IMG/VR virus record: IMGVR_UViG_3300028557_000015
Location: 52,206 to 116,205 of that record
From: a virus
Strand: one strand, 5' to 3'
Length of the DNA: 64,000 nucleotides
Part shown: in pieces, positions 1-9,430 of the stretch
Layout of the letters: each line of letters begins with the position of its first letter
How positions within the stretch are numbered: position 1 is the stretch's first letter
Notes under the pieces: generated by a model
Databases searched by the model: none
Seen by the model: only the letters and a program-made list of their open reading frames with translations
Told to the model about the DNA's origin: nothing
Program-made: the position numbers and the translations under genes

Positions 1-1095
1 CATAAACATTTTAATATTTTCTATATTTGTTTTTATTGCAGATCCACCTAAAAATCTGCCAAATTTACCCCCATCTAAATCTATGATAAACGTATCTAAC
101 ATAGTTGCTATTTCTTGTTTTTTAAAGTCAGGTAATTCTTGTAGATTAAATTCATGGCTTTCGTCTAAGCACCATATGGTAAAATTATACCTTAATGATA
201 ATTTTTCTTGTAATAACGTTTTAATTAATTCCACGTAACTATAAACATTAACCCAAGAAATTACACTGTGTATAGACCATTGAACGTTACTTTCTTTAAT
301 AAGTTTTATATTAGCAAGTATGTCTCCCCAAACAGTTCCGTCTCTCCAATATTCTGCTCTTTTACCTTCGGCATCAATGCTTGTTTGTACATGTACACTT
401 TTAAAATGTTTCCAATAATCAAACACTGAATTATTTTTATATGTCAATCTACTAGTATTTGTAGAATATACTAACTCGACATTTTTAGCAGTATCATTAT
501 CAACATAATATTTTAAAATGTTCCAATGTTCTTCTTGCATCATTGGTTCACCACCTGCAAAATATATCCTAGTAACATTAGGATATTGATTTTCTATTTC
601 CGATATTATATTTTTATTTTGAGTAATACCACGTTCCGGTGTTTTGTGAAATCTGTTCAATGAAGTATTTTGTATGTGCTCGACTGCAATAGAACTACTA
701 AACAATGGATTACATGTCCTACATTTAAAATTACAAAGATTGTTAAATCGTAAATCTAAATAATACAATTTAAATTCATCAATTGATCCATCACTATTCG
801 TTGTTGTCCTAACTATGTCCGCAACATCTTTCATTGTGCGATTAGAATTTTGTCTCATTGACTTAAATCCCATATCTTCTTTTTTATAACATGATGAACA
901 TATATCATTTTTTATGCCATTTGTCATGTCTACACGTAATTGTTTCATGGCATCACTGTTCCATGCTTCTGCTAACTTTGCATCCCCGTACTGATTTAAT
1001 GGTTTTCCTACACAACAAGGTGCAATTTTACCATCAGGACCTACATATAAATGTGACCATGGCAATACGCACCATACGTCATCATTGTTTTGCAT
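1..1095 (-). CDS. Radical SAM protein with N-terminal Cys-rich (twitch/SPASM-like) domain, 3' end cut by window edge
   Basis: I translated this frame directly: it begins MQNNDDVWCVLPWSHLYVG and stays open to the left edge, so the C-terminus is missing. The N-terminus has CVLPW, then APCC, then CSSC, an auxiliary iron-sulfur type arrangement placed before the radical-SAM core. The core shows CNFKCRTC (the CxxxCxxC that holds the 4Fe-4S cluster and SAM) and FAGGEPM (the GGE SAM-binding motif). Such enzymes cleave SAM to a 5'-deoxyadenosyl radical; the substrate here is unknown. The start codon overlaps the end of the upstream SDR gene by 14 bases, so the two are co-translated in one operon. It is the last visible member of a run of four related radical-SAM genes. 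Confidence 0.85.
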   Translation of the reverse strand, partial: MQNNDDVWCVLPWSHLYVGPDGKIAPCCVGKPLNQYGDAKLAEAWNSDAMKQLRVDMTNGIKNDICSSCYKKEDMGFKSMRQNSNRTMKDVADIVRTTTNSDGSIDEFKLYYLDLRFNNLCNFKCRTCNPLFSSSIAVEHIQNTSLNRFHKTPERGITQNKNIISEIENQYPNVTRIYFAGGEPMMQEEHWNILKYYVDNDTAKNVELVYSTNTSRLTYKNNSVFDYWKHFKSVHVQTSIDAEGKRAEYWRDGTVWGDILANIKLIKESNVQWSIHSVISWVNVYSYVELIKTLLQEKLSLRYNFTIWCLDESHEFNLQELPDFKKQEIATMLDTFIIDLDGGKFGRFLGGSAIKTNIENIKMFM

Positions 1096-1777
1096 AAACT
1101 ACTTTACCCGGTACGTATGGATTTTCAAATCCATTAAATTGATTTACTATCTTTCCGTTAAAACTATCATCGTGTGTTAAAATATAACTGTAAGTTTGGT
1201 CAAAAATGTGTGAGTACAATTCTGGTTTATCATATAAGAAATAAGGACACATACAACTAAAGGTAATTTCCTTTGTTCTACATCTTGCCATGGTTGATAT
1301 TAAATGCATAGCAAATGATTTGGCGCTAGGATATCCCACTCCTTCTGGATAATTTTCACGTTCATATTGAAATGACATTGTGGAACCCATATATACTACT
1401 TTACTGCCGACAATTAAATTGTCATACAATGATGCAATAATTTGATGAGGAATAGTTACTGCTCTGTTTATTGTTTGAACATACTCAATAGGATTTGGTT
1501 CTTTAAATAGTTGATTTGCTAATCCTGGATAACCTGATCCATTTTGATTAAACAATATAATATCAATTACGGATAGTTCACTGGACAATTCTAAACATTT
1601 ACTTTTAACTTGTTTAGTATCACTATAGTTGATATATCTATCATCTATGTGATTAGTATTGTGATCCTTATATGAAAAATTTATTACACGATTACCATCA
1701 TCTCTGGCTTTTTTCACAAATTGATTTCCAAATTTATCAGGTGTTCCTCCACCCACTACTAAAATATTTTTACTCAT
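1082..1777 (-). CDS. Short-chain dehydrogenase/reductase-like protein (231 aa)
   Basis: The N-terminus ILVVGGGTPDKFGNQ looks like a Rossmann dinucleotide-binding loop following a first beta strand. Further on there is FNQNGSG where the SDR family usually has NNAG, a serine in YMGSTMS, and YPSAK, which fits the catalytic YxxxK of SDR enzymes. The length of 231 aa suits a classical SDR. It would reduce or oxidise a small substrate with NAD(P)H; a sugar or sugar-nucleotide is plausible given the glycosyltransferase neighbours, but this is inference. It overlaps the radical-SAM gene before it by 4 bases and the one after it by 14. The glycine motif is atypical, so the cofactor is uncertain. Confidence 0.7.
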   Translation of the reverse strand: MSKNILVVGGGTPDKFGNQFVKKARDDGNRVINFSYKDHNTNHIDDRYINYSDTKQVKSKCLELSSELSVIDIILFNQNGSGYPGLANQLFKEPNPIEYVQTINRAVTIPHQIIASLYDNLIVGSKVVYMGSTMSFQYERENYPEGVGYPSAKSFAMHLISTMARCRTKEITFSCMCPYFLYDKPELYSHIFDQTYSYILTHDDSFNGKIVNQFNGFENPYVPGKVVYAKQ

Positions 1778-3174
1778 TGTATGCTATCCCACCATGTTAA
1801 TAATTTAGGGTTTCGACTATATATGTTACGCATTGTGACTTTCTCATCACCTCGTATCTTTTCTAAGTGTTCAACCCAACGTTTGCCATTCAATCTTGCA
1901 GTTTTATACTTATCAGGCCATTCTTCTTCATGCGTTTTGCGGCTGTCTTTTAATGCCTGTAAATTGCCAATAAAACTACGTTGTTTCCAAGTAGCACGTG
2001 ATTCGCAATATAAAAGTATGTCATCTACCATTTCATTTAATATTTCACGTGGCCAACTAGTTGGACTCCACATAATATCTGGATGAAATGCAAATGTAAT
2101 CTTTGTAATAATTTCAACATCTAATTCAATGCTTAAATCAAACAACTCTTTTAACGAGAACATTCCGGGTGCGGTAATAGTCAAATCTAACTTCATCTTG
2201 TCTTTACCACCGGGCAATGCTAAACCTTGTTTAAAATTTTCTAACCATTTGTCCCATTTGATTCCAGTACGGATGTATTCTACAATATCACCTGTACCAT
2301 CAATGCTAGCACACATCATCCAATCCTTGTAATGTGGTAGGTAGTCATATAAGTTTTTCTGACCAAATTGAACACGACTTAAATTACTATTATAGCGCAT
2401 ATAGCAATTCTTGGCAGAGCCATTTTTTAACATTTCTTCTAATGTCCACCAATGAACATCATACATCAATGGTTCGCCACCAACCCAATACATTTCTTCT
2501 ACGATACCACGACTTACTGCATCACGAAATTCAGGTTCAACCACATTTTGTTGAAAGTCTTGCATTGCTGATTTAATTTCAGGAACCATAAAGGGTTGAT
2601 TTTTAGGAGTCCACATATTATGAATCTTCTTTTCAGTTTCCCATGTTGAACTTAATTGTTCACCACACATGCGACACTTAAAATTACATAGATTACTAAA
2701 ACGATAATCAAAACTTATTGGCTCCATTGAAGTGAATCCAGTATCGTCTGTAGTATCAAATGCTTGTTGAATTTTATCTTTAAACAATACGCCAGTGAAC
2801 CATCCACGATAGCTTTCACCCTCCATCAATAAGTTTTTATTGCACACATCACATTGAGGTATCTCTTCACCTCGCATTAGTTTTACACGAATATCTTTCA
2901 TGTAGTCACTATTCCAGTGTTCTTTTAAACTTACTGGTTGGTAATCATCCAATGCAGTTTTACTTTCAGTTACAGCGCCATACTTTGAATCGTTACTACT
3001 ATCAATATATTGCTTTTGAAATGAATGTTCTTCTCTGCTAGCACAACACATCCTACGTTCGCTTTGTGGACTGATATAGGTATGTGTCCAGGGTGCCATA
3101 CAAAATACTTTATTGGGGCTATCTGGATGCGGTTTAGCATCTGTTCCCCATATTGGCATTATTTTATTTGTCAT
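1774..3174 (-). CDS. Radical SAM protein with N-terminal auxiliary-cluster domain (466 aa)
   Basis: Residues about 25-120 carry CMAPW, MCCAS and CDVC, resembling the Cys pattern of twitch/SPASM domains but located before the catalytic core. The core begins near residue 160 with CNFKCRMC (CxxxCxxC) and continues with WVGGEPLM. This order fits the N-terminal-twitch radical-SAM group that I recall from phage and bacterial genomes. The product is a predicted SAM-dependent radical enzyme of unknown substrate. It overlaps both neighbours by 4 bases (ATGA type), which points to translational coupling. It is closer in layout to the truncated gene at the left edge than to the two longer radical-SAM genes upstream. 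Confidence 0.85.
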   Translation of the reverse strand: MTNKIMPIWGTDAKPHPDSPNKVFCMAPWTHTYISPQSERRMCCASREEHSFQKQYIDSSNDSKYGAVTESKTALDDYQPVSLKEHWNSDYMKDIRVKLMRGEEIPQCDVCNKNLLMEGESYRGWFTGVLFKDKIQQAFDTTDDTGFTSMEPISFDYRFSNLCNFKCRMCGEQLSSTWETEKKIHNMWTPKNQPFMVPEIKSAMQDFQQNVVEPEFRDAVSRGIVEEMYWVGGEPLMYDVHWWTLEEMLKNGSAKNCYMRYNSNLSRVQFGQKNLYDYLPHYKDWMMCASIDGTGDIVEYIRTGIKWDKWLENFKQGLALPGGKDKMKLDLTITAPGMFSLKELFDLSIELDVEIITKITFAFHPDIMWSPTSWPREILNEMVDDILLYCESRATWKQRSFIGNLQALKDSRKTHEEEWPDKYKTARLNGKRWVEHLEKIRGDEKVTMRNIYSRNPKLLTWWDSIQ

Positions 3175-4697
3175 TGTAAATCTGGATTAACAAACACATC
3201 TTTACTTGGATCTTCAGGCGGATGATCCGGTATTAAATCAACACCTTGACGATAATTTTGTGTGTTAATTTCCTCTGCAGTGGGCAACTCTGTTTGAATA
3301 CTATCATAGAAAGCAACAAACTCTGGCGGGAATGTTGCACGGAAGTTCTTACCACGACGGACATCATACTGAGCATAGAACTGTTTAAAGTCTCTACGAT
3401 TCTGTTCAATGTCTTTAACATTCTTATGAGGAGTCTTAATAACGTCAAGGTAATCAATCAATCGTTGAGTCTGTTCACGTTCAATGCTCATAAGCATTTG
3501 TTTACCATCACTTGTACGGAAATCCATAGCAATCTGATTATCTAACCATACTTGCAATTGGTCTTTATACTTCTGACGAATCTCTGTTGGCAACATAGCA
3601 CAAGATTGGAAGCTAGGGAAGCGCAAGATGTTCAAGCTCATCGTAGGATAAACTGTGTTATGAATCTTTTTGAATTCCATCATCTGATCCATGAACTGAA
3701 CAATACTAGACAAACATAAGCTATTGATAGTCATCATCATGTGTGTCTTTTTGATGTTACCTTCAGTGTGCAATCTACCTAAGTTATGAATCCATTTGTT
3801 CCAATCAAAGCCATCACGTATATATTCAGCGTGAGAACCAAATGCTTCACAGCTTGTATAGACTTCCATGTAGGGGACAAAGTGACTATACTCAATTAAC
3901 TTGTCCATAATATCATCTTTGGGAACTAAGTTACTATTGATAGCATAACGTAATACTTTACCATCTGGACGATTTGTGGCACGTTCTTGATTATTACGGA
4001 ACCATTCAAAAAGCTTCCATACACCAGGAGCCATAAGTGGTTCACCACCTGTAATTCGAATTTCTTCTAAGTTGTCAGCAAGTCCTTCTTCCCACCAACG
4101 CCAGAACGCTTGAATGTATGGGTTAATGTCATCTGGTAATGGCTTAGCATGGTCAGCTTCATTAATAAAGTGACTACGTGCATCACCGTCGATATTACGA
4201 TAAGGACCAAACTTGTGAATATCTTTAACCCATGTTGTGCTGAAACTTGGATTGCAATAACTACAGGCAAAGTTACATGTACGGTCAAAAGAAATCTCTA
4301 ATGTTTTCAACATTGTATTCTCTTGCCAATCAGCTTTAGCAGTTTTAAGAATGTCTGATTCTTCAAATACAGCAGTTTTGTAAACACGGTCACTCATGTT
4401 ATCACGACCAATATCTTCAATCTTCCAACAGTATTCACACTCTTGTGGGCGTTTACCTTCTTGCATCAACTTACGCATATACTTCTTATGTGGAGTATTG
4501 TGAATTGCTGATGGATTAGTGAGTAACTCTGCCGCATCAATTTGATGCCCCAATGGGTGGTGACAACTAGTTGTTTGTCCGTTACCCAACCATATTGTAG
4601 CGTTTAGCCACTTAGCGGCACAATAGCTATCGCTAATAGGGTCAATAAGTCTTGCTTTGTATTGTGCGAATGATTCTTCGTGTTTCTTGCCTGCCAT
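3171..4697 (-). CDS. Radical SAM protein with N-terminal auxiliary-cluster domain (508 aa)
   Basis: The N-terminus has CAAKW, a Cys-His pair in TSCHHP and CEYCW, an auxiliary cluster-like set. The radical-SAM core has CNFACSYC near residue 141 and ITGGEPLM near residue 217. The overall plan is the same as the 521-aa protein encoded just upstream, including the phrases PSAIHNTPHKKY / PSVLHNTPTKIH, so the two are clear paralogues from an old duplication. It lies 8 bases after that gene and overlaps the next by 4, in the middle of the operon. Substrate unknown; by context it may act in making or altering a phage or host glycan. Confidence 0.87.
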   Translation of the reverse strand: MAGKKHEESFAQYKARLIDPISDSYCAAKWLNATIWLGNGQTTSCHHPLGHQIDAAELLTNPSAIHNTPHKKYMRKLMQEGKRPQECEYCWKIEDIGRDNMSDRVYKTAVFEESDILKTAKADWQENTMLKTLEISFDRTCNFACSYCNPSFSTTWVKDIHKFGPYRNIDGDARSHFINEADHAKPLPDDINPYIQAFWRWWEEGLADNLEEIRITGGEPLMAPGVWKLFEWFRNNQERATNRPDGKVLRYAINSNLVPKDDIMDKLIEYSHFVPYMEVYTSCEAFGSHAEYIRDGFDWNKWIHNLGRLHTEGNIKKTHMMMTINSLCLSSIVQFMDQMMEFKKIHNTVYPTMSLNILRFPSFQSCAMLPTEIRQKYKDQLQVWLDNQIAMDFRTSDGKQMLMSIEREQTQRLIDYLDVIKTPHKNVKDIEQNRRDFKQFYAQYDVRRGKNFRATFPPEFVAFYDSIQTELPTAEEINTQNYRQGVDLIPDHPPEDPSKDVFVNPDLQ

Positions 4698-4705
4698 TTT
4701 ATTCC

Positions 4706-6271
4706 TTAATGTTTAGTGTGCGCTTTGATACATTCTCTCCAGTAACTCTTTAGTTCTGGAAATGTTTCTATAAAATTCGTTTGCCTGCGTCTATCATATT
4801 CTGTGATGAACAGGTAGAAGTTCTTTTTATTTAGTAGTAATTGATCCTGGGGTAGAGATTCTTTCATTATAGCAAGGTCTCGCTTGATTTTCAATAGCTC
4901 ATATGGTTTAAAGCCTTCGAATGTTTCCAAATAGTCGTCACCTTGTACATTATCTTCCATGTACTTTAAGCAACGTTCTACTTCATCGATACCATATTGT
5001 CCTGCATTTTGAATACTGAACCAGGGAGGGTATCTTAGTATTGGAATATCAAAGAATACACGTTGATATTTCTTCTGGGTATAAACTTTGTGTACAATGT
5101 CGTTCTCTTTTTCTACCTCAGTTTGTTCGGGTGCAATTTCAAATTCAACTTGACTTCTTCCACCAAACTCTGCTCTTAACTCTAGTACCATCTCCAAGAA
5201 CTTATGTAAGCTAGGAATGGACATGATATTAAATGTATTGATAAAGCTAACAGTACTGTACTTTGTCTCACGCAAGAAGGTTCTAACGTTATCCAACATG
5301 CGTTCAAACTCTAACCCAGTACGCATATATTCTGCTTGCTCGCCAAACCCATCAAGTGATACAAACAACCAAAAGTGTTTAAATCCTTTATCTACGTACC
5401 AGTTATTACCACTATGTACGTTGAAGTTTTCTTTATCCTCGTATGTGCGTAGTTCTTCTAATGCTTTAACTTTCTCGACAAACTTGTCAAATAACTTTTG
5501 ATCCGGAGGACACATGTTACTTGTTATAGATAACTCAAGTTGACCATGTGGATTCTCATTCACATAGTCTAAGACTTTGAAAGTGTTCTTATCCATAAGT
5601 GGCTCACCACCTGTCATTCTGAACACACGTAGTTTACGATAGATTTCAGGGAACCATTGCCAAAATGCTTCAACATAAGGATTGTCTTTATTAGACACTT
5701 TGAGTGGCATCATTCCTTTTTGTTCTAATGCTTCTAAGTTATTATGTGTCATTCCGGTTAATTGATAACCACCGTGCTTCTTAACTTCTTCTTCCCAACT
5801 ACTGGAAAGATGTGGACTACAATACATACATTTAAAGTTACATGCTTGATTGAAATTGACTTCTATATATCGAGGGACAACATCATAGTCAAACTTGTTT
5901 TCAGTGACTTCTTCAAATGTAGGTGCATTCCACCATTCACTACTGCGATAATGTCTGTCACTCATATGACCTTTGGGATCATCACTTTTAGCATCTTCTA
6001 CTTTCCAACAATAGCTACAACCTTCAGGACGTTTACCCTCAAGCATTTGTTTACGTTCGTGTATTTTGGTAGGAGTATTGTGTAGTACACTGGGCTTATC
6101 TTTCAATAACTCCAATGGTATCTTGTGGGTGGGTGGGTGATAACAACTTTGAGTCAATCCACTAGGCAAGTGAATAGATACTTGTTGCCATTTAGCAAGA
6201 CATAGTGATGGACTGACCGCATTTAAGCGGTCACGCATGTCTCTAGCAAACTGGTCGTACTCACCGCTCAT
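4706..6271 (-). CDS. Radical SAM protein with N-terminal auxiliary-cluster domain (521 aa)
   Basis: N-terminal cysteines in SLCLAKW, QSCYHP and CSYCWKVED precede a radical-SAM core with CNFKCMYC near residue 154 and RMTGGEPLM near residue 228. A SIDG-like strand (VSLDGFGEQAEYMRTG) is also conserved among the four cassette members. It is the longest of them and a paralogue of the 508-aa neighbour. Its ATG shares one base with the stop of the upstream glycosyltransferase-like gene (TAATG), so it is probably translated by re-initiation. Substrate unknown. The cluster-binding and GGE motifs are intact, so there is no sign of decay. Confidence 0.87.
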   Translation of the reverse strand: MSGEYDQFARDMRDRLNAVSPSLCLAKWQQVSIHLPSGLTQSCYHPPTHKIPLELLKDKPSVLHNTPTKIHERKQMLEGKRPEGCSYCWKVEDAKSDDPKGHMSDRHYRSSEWWNAPTFEEVTENKFDYDVVPRYIEVNFNQACNFKCMYCSPHLSSSWEEEVKKHGGYQLTGMTHNNLEALEQKGMMPLKVSNKDNPYVEAFWQWFPEIYRKLRVFRMTGGEPLMDKNTFKVLDYVNENPHGQLELSITSNMCPPDQKLFDKFVEKVKALEELRTYEDKENFNVHSGNNWYVDKGFKHFWLFVSLDGFGEQAEYMRTGLEFERMLDNVRTFLRETKYSTVSFINTFNIMSIPSLHKFLEMVLELRAEFGGRSQVEFEIAPEQTEVEKENDIVHKVYTQKKYQRVFFDIPILRYPPWFSIQNAGQYGIDEVERCLKYMEDNVQGDDYLETFEGFKPYELLKIKRDLAIMKESLPQDQLLLNKKNFYLFITEYDRRRQTNFIETFPELKSYWRECIKAHTKH

Positions 6272-7224
6272 TACCAGCCCTGAATCTGACGAATAACTTC
6301 CATCTCTGTTACCAGTGGGCCACGATTGTATTTGTCTGCCCCATAATGACGTTTAAAGAATTTACTTTGTAAGCCATCTAATGTAGCCATAGGTAGTCCT
6401 AGTTTATCATGTAGTGCGGCTCCTAACAATGCTGATTCACGCACAGGATCTCTATTCACATGTTCTTCCCACAATGTGATATAGTTGTCAAACCATTGAA
6501 CATTAGTGTGATCCCATTCTGTAAGCATAGTCATATATGTACCAAGACGAGCACCATATATAGCCCATTCACCATTCTCAACATCCATACCAACATTATG
6601 CCATATGGTCAGATTGTCTAAGTTACGACTTGCCACCGTTTCTTTAAATTGGTCTACAGTAGGGCGTGCACCTCTATCCAAACTCATCTTAACACCTTCA
6701 CGGAAACCTGCACGCCAAGCTTGGAATGGTGTCATGTTTGGATATGTAGTTGAATAACAATCCCACATAGCCCAATACAAGTTGTCATCACCTCCCATAC
6801 AGAAGTCAGCAATACGTGAAACATCTCCGTCTTTCTGATGTTCATGGGTTTTCATGTTAGCCACATATTCTTTAGTCCATGAACTCATGCCACCATTACC
6901 ATAACGCAATCCGTTGATGTTATTGATAGCTTTCCAACGAAACTGCGCTTGTCTAAACTTTTCGTCTTTGCCTGTAAAGTCTAATTGAATGTTGAAAAAA
7001 CTTTCTTCTGGCATGTTGTCGCCATCAATTAGAATGAAGCGTTCTGTATCACTTGCCTCACCTGCGGCTTTGTGTGCGGCATCACTACCTTTAACATTGT
7101 CAACACGTTTTGCCCAAGGCACCATGTGTTTGACTTTAAGCCAAAATTCTTCTTTTTGTGGTTCATCATAGCTAAGATAAATGCAATCTAAGTCTGCTAC
7201 ATCAATAATATCATTCGAGTTCAT
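6271..7224 (-). CDS. Glycosyltransferase-like protein with DGD motif (317 aa)
   Basis: The N-terminal half reads like a GT-A fold: LDCIYLSYDEPQKEEF (first beta strand and nucleotide site), AKRVDNVKG, then FILIDGDNMPEE, where DGD can serve as the metal-binding DxD. I recall this phrase order (LSYDEP, AKRV, VKG, DGDN) from phage-encoded putative glycosyltransferases. It would transfer a sugar from a nucleotide-sugar donor to an unknown acceptor. The C-terminal part (AIYGARLGTYMTML and after) is Trp-rich and unassigned. The gene overlaps its upstream neighbour by 14 bases and touches the radical-SAM gene downstream, which links sugar transfer and radical chemistry in one transcript. Confidence 0.65.
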   Translation of the reverse strand: MNSNDIIDVADLDCIYLSYDEPQKEEFWLKVKHMVPWAKRVDNVKGSDAAHKAAGEASDTERFILIDGDNMPEESFFNIQLDFTGKDEKFRQAQFRWKAINNINGLRYGNGGMSSWTKEYVANMKTHEHQKDGDVSRIADFCMGGDDNLYWAMWDCYSTTYPNMTPFQAWRAGFREGVKMSLDRGARPTVDQFKETVASRNLDNLTIWHNVGMDVENGEWAIYGARLGTYMTMLTEWDHTNVQWFDNYITLWEEHVNRDPVRESALLGAALHDKLGLPMATLDGLQSKFFKRHYGADKYNRGPLVTEMEVIRQIQGW

Positions 7225-7546
7225 AAGTTGTTAATTTCCAATTAATAGTTTTACCTTTGTAGTTTTTATCTACTACAATACTAATATCTTCTTCGGCACA
7301 AATAATACCATCTTCCTTATTGGGCATAAGCTTTGATACAACTGCACTTGTAACTACAGTAGATATTTTCCCGTCAATAATCCTAACGTCCGGTCTACCT
7401 ATTGCATATGTTGTTGCATCGATAACAATGTAATTACCTTCTGGTTTTTCACAGGTATAAAATAATACATTACCTTTATCATCATAATATAACCTGAATT
7501 CAGGTTTAGTGATAGTTGGTGCTTCCCAAAGTATTACGTGTTCCAT
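7211..7546 (-). CDS. Hypothetical protein (111 aa) in glycosyltransferase/radical-SAM operon
   Basis: I do not recognise a family. The protein is a small, probably all-beta polypeptide beginning MEHVILWEAPTITKPEFRLY, with alternating hydrophobic and polar residues and no transmembrane segment or Cys cluster. It overlaps the upstream gene by 13 bases and the downstream one by 14. That arrangement and the lack of any frame break support it as a real gene. It may be an accessory or acceptor protein for the neighbouring transferases, but nothing in the sequence proves this. Confidence 0.6.
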   Translation of the reverse strand: MEHVILWEAPTITKPEFRLYYDDKGNVLFYTCEKPEGNYIVIDATTYAIGRPDVRIIDGKISTVVTSAVVSKLMPNKEDGIICAEEDISIVVDKNYKGKTINWKLTTYELE

Positions 7547-8307
7547 TTGTATTTCTCTATAATTTTATCACTAAAAGACTTTATATGATAGTGAAATGGA
7601 TATTCTTGTACATAAGTATTCACCTTAATTGCGTCAGGTGTACATTCATATACCAAAGTATCAGTCCAATTTTCAGTAAATGTTCCGGTGACAAACTGTT
7701 TCATATGTATCATACAAAATTCGTTAAAATTGGGTAGTGTGGTTTTTTCTACTCCAATTATATGACTTGCAATTGCATAAACCCAATCAGTTGTTGCTTC
7801 TTCTGTGGGATTACATTTTAGTATTGCTTTGTATTCTTCCCAATTTTCAAACACATCTCTAACTATTCTGTAAAACTTTTCTGCTGTATCTGATTTTTTA
7901 AAATATGTAATAGCATTATAGATATCAGGTAAATTGTTATCATCAATAAACTTTCTATAAACTCTTATATCAGAAATTTCACCTTTGTAGTTACGTATCT
8001 TTGTACATAATGTCACATCATTGATTGATAAGATATCAAACCAATGTTCAATACTACGGGGTAAAAATATGTCAGCTTCTAATTTAATTGTTTCATCATA
8101 TGGGCTTGCTTCATATACTTGCCAATCATTTATAAGTTTCCAATCACTGTCTGGTGCTTGATCGCCGTACGGTAACATATCAGTTGTAATGATGGTTACA
8201 TTGGCATCAGGCATAACTCGCTTGATACTTATTTCTAATGCTTTGGCACACTTAACATAGTCAGTTTTTTCTGTGTTCTGCGCCATGATTACAAAACCTC
8301 TAGTCAT
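7534..8307 (-). CDS. Glycosyltransferase-like protein, degenerate DxD (257 aa)
   Basis: This is a paralogue of the 267-aa protein encoded just upstream: both start M(S/T)RGxxxxAxN, both have a (Q)xYExSPYDETxxLxxD segment, and both carry a central FKKS. At the place where the partner has DTD this protein has EAD (IKLEADIFLP), so one of the acidic metal ligands is conservatively replaced. The fold should still be GT-A like. It may use another ligand set, or serve as an inactive partner of the 267-aa enzyme. The 4-base overlap with that gene suggests equal dosage. Confidence 0.6.
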   Translation of the reverse strand: MTRGFVIMAQNTEKTDYVKCAKALEISIKRVMPDANVTIITTDMLPYGDQAPDSDWKLINDWQVYEASPYDETIKLEADIFLPRSIEHWFDILSINDVTLCTKIRNYKGEISDIRVYRKFIDDNNLPDIYNAITYFKKSDTAEKFYRIVRDVFENWEEYKAILKCNPTEEATTDWVYAIASHIIGVEKTTLPNFNEFCMIHMKQFVTGTFTENWTDTLVYECTPDAIKVNTYVQEYPFHYHIKSFSDKIIEKYKWNT

Positions 8308-9107
8308 TCTATTAATTCCATAAAGTTAAGTTTATTCATCACATGAAAATCCATGTCTTTGATTGTTGTATATTCTTTTTTGACTTTACCTCGTTGCCAA
8401 TTATCATATATTATAGTATATTGATTATTAAATTCATTGTCATTATTTCTATAGATATGTACATTCTTTTGACCTAAATGAACTAAATTCCACGGGATAA
8501 AATCTTGGTCAACTGAGGTATGTCCATTAACTATTCTAAGTGCAAGAGTTAATGCATAATCATTTCTAAATGTTCCAGCAACGAATCCATGTAAATTACT
8601 GTAATGTTCAAAGTTTTTCTGAACCATTTCTAAACATTCAAATATTTGTTTAGTACGATTTGATTTTTTAAATGCAACAACAGTAGCCCATAATGTTTCA
8701 AAACTATAAACACTAAGAACTTCTTGTACTAAGCCAGGTTGCATCAAATAACTTGTTTTATTGTGACAACAGAAATCATCATAATAATTAAATATGTCTA
8801 GTATCTTATTTGAGTTGACCATATAGTCAGTATCAAGCAACAATGTTTCATCGTATGGACTTAGTTCATACGCCTGATAGCGACCTTTATTGATCCAAAT
8901 TCCCCAGTCTCTGTTATTGCTTTTGTCAGGTTCAACTAATATTGTGTTATCAAATTTGTAAGGATCGTTAGAAACTGAAGATTCATCTGTCACAACTGTT
9001 ACAGGCATATCTAAAAAGTGATTGATTCGTTTTGCAGTAGCAACTGCCATTTTATAGTAATCAAACTTTGGCGAGTTGAATGCAAATAATATTGCCCCTC
9101 TACTCAT
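8304..9107 (-). CDS. Glycosyltransferase-like protein with DTD motif (267 aa)
   Basis: The sequence starts MSRGAILFAFNSPKFDYYKM, then PVTVVTDES, and has ELSPYDETLLLDTDYMV, where DTD fits the DxD metal site of GT-A enzymes of the family 8-like kind. No signal peptide or membrane segment is seen, so it should act in the cytoplasm of the infected cell. Donor and acceptor are unknown. It overlaps the preceding 101-aa gene by 4 bases and the following paralogue by 4, placing it at the head of the sugar-modifying cassette right after the tail-fibre genes. Confidence 0.65.
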   Translation of the reverse strand: MSRGAILFAFNSPKFDYYKMAVATAKRINHFLDMPVTVVTDESSVSNDPYKFDNTILVEPDKSNNRDWGIWINKGRYQAYELSPYDETLLLDTDYMVNSNKILDIFNYYDDFCCHNKTSYLMQPGLVQEVLSVYSFETLWATVVAFKKSNRTKQIFECLEMVQKNFEHYSNLHGFVAGTFRNDYALTLALRIVNGHTSVDQDFIPWNLVHLGQKNVHIYRNNDNEFNNQYTIIYDNWQRGKVKKEYTTIKDMDFHVMNKLNFMELIE

Positions 9108-9409
9108 CTCTTGTTCTCTATTTCTTTATAATCGTTATACCATGCTAGCATAATAGATGTACGGGTTTCTTTAAGTTTGGTTAAAAGAGTGATTCTATTA
9201 ACGTTAACTGGATTATTAAAATTGTCAATTAAAATCATCTCCTCATCATCTGAAGAATTTAAAAAATTAATTGTTTCCGGGTCGGCTTTCCAAAGCCCAC
9301 CTTGATCGGCTAGTATTAGTTTTCCATCGTATTTGTCTTTTAATTGCGCTTTGGCAGTATTGAGATTGAAGCGGGCTTTAGCCTCGCTGATTAAGGTTTT
9401 GGTATCCAT
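9104..9409 (-). CDS. Conserved phage protein of unknown function (101 aa), possible fibre assembly factor
   Basis: The protein has an N-terminal helix (LISEAKARFNLNTAKAQLKDKY), a beta-rich middle (LILADQGGLWKADPETI) and a charged C-terminal helix ending KEIENKR. I recall similar small proteins next to tail-fibre genes of T4-like marine phages; the function is not known to me. A fibre chaperone role is only inferred from position. The start is well supported: AGGAG stands 7 bases before the ATG, and a late-promoter motif lies about 21 bases upstream. It begins the transcript that continues into the glycosyltransferase and radical-SAM genes. Confidence 0.65.
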   Translation of the reverse strand: MDTKTLISEAKARFNLNTAKAQLKDKYDGKLILADQGGLWKADPETINFLNSSDDEEMILIDNFNNPVNVNRITLLTKLKETRTSIMLAWYNDYKEIENKR

Positions 9410-9430
9410 CTATAACTCCTGACTTAAGAG

